NCBI GenBank assembly: GCA_937954195.1
Contig: CALFYR010000169.1
Location: forward strand, 1 to 9,738
Direction of reading: 5' to 3'
Length of the DNA stretch: 9,738 bases
Source: an uncultured Dehalococcoidia bacterium
Lineage (GTDB): Bacteria > Chloroflexota > Dehalococcoidia > Tepidiformales > Tepidiformaceae
Position numbers and translations under genes: made by a program. Below are positions 1 to 5,105 of this stretch, piece after piece (within the stretch, counting starts at the first letter, position 1; every line of letters begins with the position of its first letter). Below the pieces are notes generated by a model that saw nothing but the letters and a program-made list of their open reading frames with translations, was not told where the DNA came from and made no database searches.

Positions 1-69
1 GGGTTAGTCCCGAATCCCGGGCCGTTCGGCCGACGTCAGAGTGTGTGCCGGCTGCGATGGTGTTCCCGC

Positions 70-75
70 GGAGGT
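70..75 (+). promoter_or_regulatory. Shine-Dalgarno of the small hypothetical gene
   Basis: GGAGGT lies 5 nt upstream of the ATG at 81, a near-ideal anti-16S match. It decides the start at 81 rather than 45. It is the strongest ribosome binding site seen in the window. Confidence 0.65.
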
Positions 76-80
76 ACCCC

Positions 81-302
81 ATGAAGACGACTGACGATTG
101 GGTGGCACGCCACGTGCCCGACACGGCCGAGGCCATTCGCGATGCGCTGGAGATCCTGGACCGTCATGGCTATGGCGCCGGCGACCTCGACTTCCTGCTG
201 TACGAGGGCCAGGCAGGTGTGCCCGGCGATGGCGACCCGGACCTTGAAACCGCGATCGGGTTGCTTGGGCGCCTGCGCGAAGCCGGGATAGCTATCCGCT
301 AA
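81..302 (+). CDS. small acidic hypothetical protein (73 aa)
   Basis: I do not recognise a family. The start at 81 is preferred over an in-frame upstream ATG at 45 because a strong Shine-Dalgarno, GGAGGT at 70-75, lies 5 nt before it. The 73-residue product begins MKTTDDWVARHVPD. It is rich in Asp/Glu with no membrane segment, signal peptide or cysteine. Predicted helices (around residues 13-30 and 55-68) flank a Gly/Asp-rich middle with GDGDPD near residues 49-54, so a small soluble alpha-helical fold is likely. The TAA stop shares four bases with the TAG stop of the convergent carbonic-anhydrase-like gene. Coding is supported by the ribosome binding site and tight packing against the neighbour; function is unknown. 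Confidence 0.6.
   Translation: MKTTDDWVARHVPDTAEAIRDALEILDRHGYGAGDLDFLLYEGQAGVPGDGDPDLETAIGLLGRLREAGIAIR
286..297. repeat. 12-bp perfect palindrome at a convergent gene end
   Basis: GGATAGCTATCC is a perfect palindrome in the last codons of the small plus-strand gene, just beyond the stop of the minus-strand gene. AGC at 281-283 and GCT at 298-300 could extend it with a 2-nt bulge. There is no T-run on either side, so it is not a classical intrinsic terminator. It could be a weak bidirectional hairpin or chance. Confidence 0.3.
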
Positions 303-742
303 AACAGGTCGCGCCAACCTGCGTGGGAGCCGCTCCGTACATAGACGCGGCCCTCGATCTGGACCCCCGAGTTGTCGATGTGACGAAGTTCGTCGCGAGC
401 CGTGAAGATGTCCTCGCCCGCGATCTTGAGGCGCGCGCCTTCGGTGGCTCCCGGGTGCTGGTGGCGATACCAGTCGCAGCCCTCGTGGGCCAGCAGTACG
501 ACGCGCTCGATGCGCGAATGAGCGATGAACCGAACCAGTGCGTCCCGCACGGGCACGTGCTCACCGAGCAGCGCGCGGCGGAACCGGCCGCTCGTGGCTG
601 AGGCGGCTTCCGCGAGCCACCAGCAGCCACCCGGCATGAGCACCCGCTCGAGGTGTTCAACTCCCAGCGACTCGGCAAATGACTCGGTTTCGGCGTGGAT
701 GGCCGGTTCGCCGCACCCGATCAGCAGCGCGCGGACGGTCAC
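299..742 (-). CDS. beta-carbonic-anhydrase-like protein, degenerate active site
   Basis: The 147-residue soluble protein starts at GTG 742, overlapping the flotillin stop by 4 bp (GTGA). No Shine-Dalgarno is visible upstream, so translation probably depends on coupling to flotillin. The layout recalls beta-carbonic anhydrases: an N-terminal beta strand ending in Cys10 (LLIGCGEP), a PGG turn at 37-39, and a later strand with a H-x2-C motif, His86 and Cys89 (LLAHEGCDWY). These three would be the zinc ligands. The family's Asp-Arg pair after the first Cys (C-x-D-x-R) is replaced by Glu12 and Ala14, so ordinary CO2 hydration chemistry is doubtful. It is shorter than most beta-carbonic anhydrases (about 180-220 residues). 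The assignment rests on motif spacing only; a metal-binding or regulatory role near flotillin domains is possible. Confidence 0.6.
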   Translation of the reverse strand: MTVRALLIGCGEPAIHAETESFAESLGVEHLERVLMPGGCWWLAEAASATSGRFRRALLGEHVPVRDALVRFIAHSRIERVVLLAHEGCDWYRHQHPGATEGARLKIAGEDIFTARDELRHIDNSGVQIEGRVYVRSGSHAGWRDLF

Positions 743-2403
743 GCTGGTGCGGCGCCAGCCGGTGGGTCCGGGTTGCCTGCCTGGGGTGGCGGCGGAGCCG
801 GGGCGGCCGGTGGCGCCGCCGCCGGAGGCGGACTCGTTGGCTGCGTCACGGCTGCCGGCGCCCGATCGACTTCCGCGGCGAGGTCATCAAGACGCTGGCG
901 GCCATCCGGCTCAGGTTCCTGTGGCTGGTTGTTCAAGAGCGCCGGGAGATCGAGGCCCACGGCGCGGAGCGTTTCGATCGCCTGCGCGAGCATCATGGGG
1001 ACGGCCGCGCCGTAGCGGCCCATCGGGCTCGTGCCGTTTCCGCCGCCCGAGCCACCGTCGATCATCACGATGCGGTCCACCTGTGCGAACGGCGCCGCGA
1101 GCGACGACGCGATTTCGGGCAAGCGGTTGATGAGTTCCGGGTACACCGAGAGTTGCAGCGCTGCCTGGTTGTAGGCATTCAGCGCCTCCGCGAGCTTCTC
1201 CTTACCTTCGGCCTCGCCGAGGAGGATGGCCTTCTGGCCGGCGCCCTCCGCCTCGAGTTCGAGGCGATGAGCTTCGGCGTTGAGGGTACGGGCCCTGGCT
1301 TCGCCTTCGCCCTTTGCTTCGATCTCTTTCTGCTGGGCCTCGGCGATGGAGATGCGTTGCTTCATTTCGCCTTCGCCGGCAAGCGCGCGGGCGTCGGCCT
1401 GGCCCTGCGCGCGTTCGACCATCGCAAGTCTGTCGCCTTCAGCGCGTACGACGGCGGCCTGCCGTTCGGCCTCGGCTGGTTTGATGACGCTGGCTTCCAG
1501 GGCCTGTTGCTGGCGGAGCACTTCCTGCTGCTCGACGGCGATGTTGGCACGCGTGCGCTCTTCCTCAACCGCCACTTCGGCTTTCACGACTTCCTTCTTG
1601 GACTCTGCCTCAGCCAGTGGCCCGGCCTGCTCGGCCCGGGCACGTTCGGCTTCGACCTGGGCCTTCGCTTTGGCGATACGAAGGTCGCGGTCGCGTTGAG
1701 CTTCAGCGATGGAGGCCTCAGCCACGGCCTGCGCCGTTTCGCCCTCCCGCTTGGCGTCGGCTGAACGGACCATGGCGTCGCGCGCGGCTTCAGCCTCGCC
1801 GATCTCCGCATCGCGGCGCACTTCGGCGACGCGCTTTCGCCCGAGGCTATCGAGGTAACCCTGATCGTCGCTGATGTGCTGAATCGTGAGCACATCGAGG
1901 TTCATGCCGAGCCCAGCGAAGTCGGCGCCCGCCTCGTTGGAAACGGCCGTCACCAGTGCTTCCCGCGAACCGTTAATCTCCTCGACCGTCATCTTTGCGC
2001 AGATGCTTCGGAGGTGGCCGGAGAGAATCTCCTGGACGGTCTGCTGCAGTTGTTCGCGGTCGGCGTTCAGGAAGCGCTCGGCGGCAGTGCGGATCGATGC
2101 GTCCTCCGAATCGAAGCGCACGAGCGAGACCGCATCGACGTTCACCTGCACGCCTTCCTTGGAGTAGGCCCCCCGAATGGGCAGCGGTGTCTCGAACGGA
2201 GCCAGCGACATGTAGTCGACGCGTTCGATGATTGGCAGCCGGAAGCTGGCGCCACCCCGGACAACGCGGAATCCGCCACGGCCGGTGAACACCGCAACCT
2301 GGTCCGGCGGGACTTTGACGTAGAAGCGGGCGTACATCGCGCCCGCAAGGAGCACGACGAATGCGATGCCCCCGACGACAAATGGGATGACGGTAACGCT
2401 CAT
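739..2403 (-). CDS. flotillin-like SPFH/band 7 membrane scaffold protein
   Basis: This is a 554-residue flotillin of the bacterial FloT/YuaG type, which oligomerises on the inner face of the membrane and organises microdomains. The start at 2403 is set by AGGAG at 2416-2412, 8 nt upstream, and by an ATGA overlap with the nfeD-like gene. Residues 4-26 form one hydrophobic membrane segment. Residues 27-190 are the SPFH domain (VPPDQVAVFTGRGGFRVVRG at its start). Residues 190-405 are a long Ala/Glu/Arg-rich coiled coil with recurring EA/AEA units. Residues 406-445 form the conserved flotillin C-terminal segment (YPELINRLPEIA), followed by a GGSGGGNG linker. The tail from about 511 is almost entirely Ala and Pro and is probably disordered; it makes the protein somewhat longer than typical bacterial flotillins. 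An upstream NfeD-like partner is the classic arrangement, as in B. subtilis yuaF-floT. Confidence 0.93.
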   Translation of the reverse strand: MSVTVIPFVVGGIAFVVLLAGAMYARFYVKVPPDQVAVFTGRGGFRVVRGGASFRLPIIERVDYMSLAPFETPLPIRGAYSKEGVQVNVDAVSLVRFDSEDASIRTAAERFLNADREQLQQTVQEILSGHLRSICAKMTVEEINGSREALVTAVSNEAGADFAGLGMNLDVLTIQHISDDQGYLDSLGRKRVAEVRRDAEIGEAEAARDAMVRSADAKREGETAQAVAEASIAEAQRDRDLRIAKAKAQVEAERARAEQAGPLAEAESKKEVVKAEVAVEEERTRANIAVEQQEVLRQQQALEASVIKPAEAERQAAVVRAEGDRLAMVERAQGQADARALAGEGEMKQRISIAEAQQKEIEAKGEGEARARTLNAEAHRLELEAEGAGQKAILLGEAEGKEKLAEALNAYNQAALQLSVYPELINRLPEIASSLAAPFAQVDRIVMIDGGSGGGNGTSPMGRYGAAVPMMLAQAIETLRAVGLDLPALLNNQPQEPEPDGRQRLDDLAAEVDRAPAAVTQPTSPPPAAAPPAAPAPPPPQAGNPDPPAGAAPA

Positions 2404-2981
2404 GCCTGGTGCTCCTGGCTCTCGGCCGGTGTAGTCGTTGCGGGGGTATCGATGAGATCGACCGTGAGGACTCCCCCGCCCTCCGCGATAACGCGGACGC
2501 TGGTTCCGAAGGCGATGCGCCCACCCGATGAAGCGCGGGCCGGCATTCCGACGCGCGCGCCGCTCGCCGGCGCAACGATGGTGACGCGTCCGAGCCCGCC
2601 CTCCGGTATCTCGGACGTGACCTGGCCCGGAAGGTTCACGAAGTCCTGCGCTCGAACGGTCGTGGACCCCTGTTGTTTCGCCATTGGGAGCACGATCAGG
2701 AAGAACGTGCCGGCGGCCACGAAGAGGCCCCCGCCGATTGCTGCCAGCACGGACGCCCAGACCGGCCAATCCAGCACCGTGCCAATGAACCCAAAGCCAC
2801 CGAACGCCGTGGCGAAGACGAACAGGATGCGGGAGCTGAGCGGCGAGGGCGTACCCTGGCCGACCTCCCCTCCTGAGTCCATGCCCCCATCTCCGCCCAG
2901 GTCGAACAACTCGCCGACGATGAAGGTGATGAACGCAAGGAAGAGCCCAAGGCTGAAGATGACGAGGAAGGCGATCTGCAT
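2400..2981 (-). CDS. NfeD-like (YuaF-type) membrane protein, flotillin partner
   Basis: This 193-residue protein has three hydrophobic segments (about residues 2-24, 50-71 and 76-99) and a soluble C-terminal beta-rich domain (about 110-178). The latter matches the NfeD OB-fold: VRAQDFVNLPGQVTSEI, then G-L-G-R-V, and FGTSVRVIAEGGGVLTV. A Gly/Asp-rich loop (28-45) follows the first helix. It lacks the N-terminal ClpP-like serine protease of long NfeD proteins, so it is the short form that pairs with flotillins. The start at 2981 is chosen over in-frame upstream codons because GGAGAG sits just upstream and the first residues enter a membrane helix directly. Its stop overlaps the flotillin start (ATGA). 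The OB domain probably faces the cytoplasm and contacts flotillin; this is an inference from the family. Confidence 0.87.
   Translation of the reverse strand: MQIAFLVIFSLGLFLAFITFIVGELFDLGGDGGMDSGGEVGQGTPSPLSSRILFVFATAFGGFGFIGTVLDWPVWASVLAAIGGGLFVAAGTFFLIVLPMAKQQGSTTVRAQDFVNLPGQVTSEIPEGGLGRVTIVAPASGARVGMPARASSGGRIAFGTSVRVIAEGGGVLTVDLIDTPATTTPAESQEHQA
2412..2416 (-). promoter_or_regulatory. Shine-Dalgarno of flotillin
   Basis: On the minus strand AGGAG lies 8 nt upstream of the flotillin ATG, inside the final codons of the nfeD-like gene. It supports the 2403 start. In-frame sequence upstream of this ATG is only the out-of-frame overlap with the nfeD-like gene. Confidence 0.6.
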
Positions 2982-3017
2982 AGGCTCTCCACTCCGGGGC
3001 CGCGACTGAGTGGCCGG

Positions 3018-3047
3018 ATAATAGTGGGTGGCGCTGCCGCGCGTCAG
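3018..3047 (-). promoter_or_regulatory. candidate sigma70-type promoter for nfeD-flotillin-CA operon
   Basis: On the minus strand CTGACG (3047-3042) and TATTAT (3023-3018) are separated by 18 nt and match the -35 and -10 consensus at 4/6 and 5/6 positions. Transcription would start near 3011, giving a leader of about 30 nt before the ATG at 2981. The site lies in the 88-bp gap after the Nudix gene, so the membrane operon can be expressed independently of rpe-Nudix. Confidence 0.45.
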
Positions 3048-3069
3048 CAGTTCTTCCGCGATTTCGTGG

Positions 3070-3516
3070 TTAGCCGCGCGTGAGAAATGATGAGAGCGGG
3101 GCTGGCCACAGGGGTCGAACGGCACGCGCGACCTCGTCCGGCGTGACCCATACCAACTGCATGGCCTCCCCGTTGCTCTCTACGCCCCGGACCACGTCGA
3201 GCGCCGCGAGCTGCGTGGGCGCGTGTCCTTCGAAGACAAAACAGACCTCGTGTCCGGTCGCCCCACCGTATTCGAAGATGTTCTCGAAGGTGGCGACGTG
3301 TAGAAGTTCGACTCCCGTGATGCCCAGTTCTTCGTGGAGTTCCCGGTGGGCCGCCGCCAAGGCCGCCTCGCCGTGCTCGATGCTGCCGCCGGGCGCGAGC
3401 CAGACCGGTTCGCGGGTGTACTCGTCGCGCCAATCCATCAGGAGGCAGCCGCCGGTACGCCGCAGGAGGTAGATTGCTCGCGGCCGGATGTACGCCGCCG
3501 GTGTCCCCACGGGCAC
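3070..3516 (-). CDS. Nudix hydrolase
   Basis: The 148-residue protein has a complete Nudix box at residues 44-66 (G-x5-E-x7-R-E-L-x-E-E-x-G-I). Gly44, Glu50, Arg58, Glu59, Glu62 and Glu63 are all present. The family hydrolyses nucleoside diphosphates linked to another moiety, using Mg2+ held by these glutamates. A first beta strand with RAIYLLRR and the PGG before the box fit the fold. Nothing identifies the substrate; the Asp/Trp-rich stretch MDWRDEYTREPVW before the box may shape specificity. The open frame continues upstream into rpe, so the start is uncertain. I chose GTG 3516, 26 nt after the rpe stop, because it gives a normal family length; GTG 3510 and TTG 3522 are alternatives. No good Shine-Dalgarno is seen. 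It is probably cotranscribed with rpe. Confidence 0.88.
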   Translation of the reverse strand: MPVGTPAAYIRPRAIYLLRRTGGCLLMDWRDEYTREPVWLAPGGSIEHGEAALAAAHRELHEELGITGVELLHVATFENIFEYGGATGHEVCFVFEGHAPTQLAALDVVRGVESNGEAMQLVWVTPDEVARAVRPLWPAPLSSFLTRG

Positions 3517-3542
3517 TAACAACGGGGCCAGGGAGCCGAAGG

Positions 3543-4202
3543 TTACCCCACAGCCTTCCGCAGTTGGGCGAGACTCTCGGCGACGCTCATGTTGGGGTTG
3601 TACACCGAGCTGCCGCACACCAGCACGTTCGCACCGGCGGCAACGCATTGGGCGACGTTCCCCGCTTTCACGCCGCCGTCAATCATGACGTCGGCCGGCG
3701 AGCCCATGCCATCGAGCAGGCGCCGCACCGCCGCGACCTTCTCCAACTGGCGGGGTAGCATCTGTTGCCCACCCCACCCCGGGTTGATGGTCATCACCAT
3801 TACCTGGTCTACATCCGGGAGCGACTCTTCGATTGCCGCCACGGAGGTGCCAGGGTTGATGCAGACACCGGCCCGTTTGCCCATCCGTCTGATGGTGTCG
3901 AGGGTGCGGTTGACATGCGGCGAAACCTCGATGTGCACGTTGATCGTGTCTGCGGTGTCGGCGAACTGTTCCAGCATCCGCTCGGGTTCGACCGTCATCA
4001 GGTGGATATCGAACGGCAGGCGCGTAACCTTCCGGAGCGCATCGATGACCACCGCTCCGAACGTGATGTTCGGGACGAACCGCCCGTCCATCACGTCGAG
4101 GTGCAGAAGGTCTGCCCCGCCGACCTCGGCCGCGCGGACTTCATCGGCGAGGCGTCCGAAATCGGCGGTGAGGATGGATGGTGCGAGCTTGATGACGGCC
4201 AT
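3543..4202 (-). CDS. rpe: ribulose-phosphate 3-epimerase
   Basis: The 219-residue TIM-barrel enzyme interconverts D-ribulose 5-phosphate and D-xylulose 5-phosphate in the pentose phosphate pathway (or Calvin cycle) in the cytosol. Family hallmarks are all present: APSIL with Ser9, HLDVMDGRFVPN with metal ligands His34 and Asp36, His67 in DIHLM, the phosphate/loop motif INPGWGGQ (139-146), and the second catalytic Asp175 in MIDGGV. Length is normal for the family. CGSSVYN at 196-202 replaces the more usual GSA(V/I)F. The ATG at 4202 has no Shine-Dalgarno, but a TAGAAT box lies 6 nt upstream, so the mRNA may be leaderless. The Nudix gene follows closely, and degV is divergent across 63 bp. Confidence 0.96.
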   Translation of the reverse strand: MAVIKLAPSILTADFGRLADEVRAAEVGGADLLHLDVMDGRFVPNITFGAVVIDALRKVTRLPFDIHLMTVEPERMLEQFADTADTINVHIEVSPHVNRTLDTIRRMGKRAGVCINPGTSVAAIEESLPDVDQVMVMTINPGWGGQQMLPRQLEKVAAVRRLLDGMGSPADVMIDGGVKAGNVAQCVAAGANVLVCGSSVYNPNMSVAESLAQLRKAVG

Positions 4203-4208
4203 GCGAGC

Positions 4209-4214
4209 ATTCTA
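4209..4214 (-). promoter_or_regulatory. candidate leaderless -10 box of rpe
   Basis: On the minus strand TAGAAT (5/6 to TATAAT) is separated by only 6 nt from the rpe ATG at 4202. A start of transcription at the usual distance would fall on the A of the ATG. No convincing -35 is visible at 16-18 nt spacing, and rpe has no Shine-Dalgarno, which is consistent with leaderless initiation. Confidence 0.45.
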
Positions 4215-4234
4215 CGCGTTTCCCGGGCTGTGCT

Positions 4235-4240
4235 TATACT
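4235..4240 (+). promoter_or_regulatory. candidate -10 box of degV
   Basis: TATACT (5/6 to TATAAT) lies in the 63-bp divergent spacer, 25 nt before the degV ATG, which would give a leader of about 19 nt. No clear -35 is present at 17-nt spacing. The opposite strand reads TATAAG over nearly the same bases, so the AT-rich patch could also serve rpe. Confidence 0.4.
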
Positions 4241-4265
4241 ATCCCGCGTAGGCAGCTAAACAATT

Positions 4266-5105
4266 ATGACCGTCAGAATCGTGACCGACTCCACCTGCGA
4301 TCTCCCGCCCGAACTTGCCGCCGCACACGGCGTTACCGTCGTTCCCCTGACGGTGTTCTTCGGCGAGGAAGCGTTCCTCGATGGGATCGAGATATCTGCC
4401 GACGAGTTCTACGAACGTCAGCAGGCTTCGCGGGAGATCCCGAGGACGAGTCAACCGTCGGTGGAGTTGTTCCAGGAGGCGTACGCCGAAGTCGGACAGG
4501 ACGGCAGCGAGATCGTCTCCATCCACCTGTCATCGAAGCTCTCGGGGACGATGAACGCCGCCCAGGTCGCGCGGGAAGTACTGAAGCACGAGATGCACAT
4601 CGACCTCATCGATTCGTACAACGTGAGCCTTGGCCTTGGCCTGATCGTCCTCGAAGCTGCTCGAGCGGCGAATGCCGGCGCCTCGCTCCCGGAGGTCGTC
4701 GCCACGGCCCGCCGGGCGATGGATCGCACGTCGGTCCACGTGCTCGTCGATACCCTCGAGTACCTCCAAAAGGGGGGACGGATCGGGCGCGCCCGCTCTC
4801 TGCTCGGCTCGGTGCTCAGCATTAAGCCTATCCTTCGGGTGGAGGACGGAGAGGTCGCGCCGTTCGAACGCGTACGGACGCGCAGCAAGGCGATCGAGCG
4901 AATACACGACATCGCGGCCGGCATGCCCCGGGCGAAGGAGATGTTCATCGCTGCGAGCGGCGCGCAGGACACCGCGAGCTACCTGATCGACCGGCTGCGA
5001 CCGCAGTTGCCGCACACGGAATTGCATCTCGGGTCGATAGGTCCGGTGGTGGGCGTTTATACGGGCCCGAACGCCATTGGGGTGGCTGCCCTGGAGCGGG
5101 AGTGA
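4266..5105 (+). CDS. DegV family fatty-acid-binding protein
   Basis: The 279-residue protein is of normal DegV length. Family members bind a fatty acid between two domains; FakB proteins present it to the FakA kinase for phospholipid synthesis. Motifs in order are TDSTCDLP (7-14), TSQPS (61-65), SSKLSGTMNAA (89-99), DTLEYLQKGGRIG (162-174) and SVLSIKPIL (182-190). Near the C-terminus GPVVGVYTGPNAIGV has Tyr265 and Asn269 where many relatives have His and Gly in a HxGPG-type motif, which could alter head-group binding. No FakA-like kinase is in the window, so the FakB role is inferred from family only. The Shine-Dalgarno is weak. The stop overlaps the recG start by 4 bp. Confidence 0.92.
   Translation: MTVRIVTDSTCDLPPELAAAHGVTVVPLTVFFGEEAFLDGIEISADEFYERQQASREIPRTSQPSVELFQEAYAEVGQDGSEIVSIHLSSKLSGTMNAAQVAREVLKHEMHIDLIDSYNVSLGLGLIVLEAARAANAGASLPEVVATARRAMDRTSVHVLVDTLEYLQKGGRIGRARSLLGSVLSIKPILRVEDGEVAPFERVRTRSKAIERIHDIAAGMPRAKEMFIAASGAQDTASYLIDRLRPQLPHTELHLGSIGPVVGVYTGPNAIGVAALERE

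Noticed and set aside
1..40. Possible tRNA 3' end: GGGTT...AATCC can pair around a 7-nt loop, and GAATCCC resembles a T-arm.
   Set aside because: The loop reads AGTCCCG, not TTCRANY, and no acceptor stem or CCA context can be seen. The short GGCC/GGCC repeat at 20-31 is ordinary in GC-rich DNA.
679..1764. Long open frame on the plus strand (about 361 codons) opposite the flotillin gene.
   Set aside because: It mirrors the Ala/Glu-rich coiled-coil codons in GC-rich DNA, has low-complexity composition (Arg, Leu, Phe, Gly) and resembles no family. The flotillin on the other strand is unambiguous.
1876..3009. Plus-strand open frame of about 377 codons opposite flotillin and the nfeD-like gene.
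   Set aside because: It crosses two real minus-strand genes and their promoter gap, with biased, unstructured composition and no recognisable domain.
2982..3125. Upstream extension of the nfeD-like frame to 3125.
   Set aside because: It would overlap the Nudix 3' end and put 48 polar residues before a membrane helix. The ATG at 2981 has a good Shine-Dalgarno.
3490..3516. The peptide VPVGTPA occurs near both the Nudix start and the RadA C-terminus (DNA near 8924-8946), suggesting a duplication.
   Set aside because: The codons differ and flanking sequence is unrelated. In RadA the motif belongs to the conserved Lon-like domain, so this is a chance match of common residues.
3543..3648. Upstream extension of the Nudix frame to a start at 3648.
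   Set aside because: It would overlap the conserved end of rpe by over 100 bp and add an Arg-rich stretch not typical of Nudix proteins. Starts near 3516 give a normal length.
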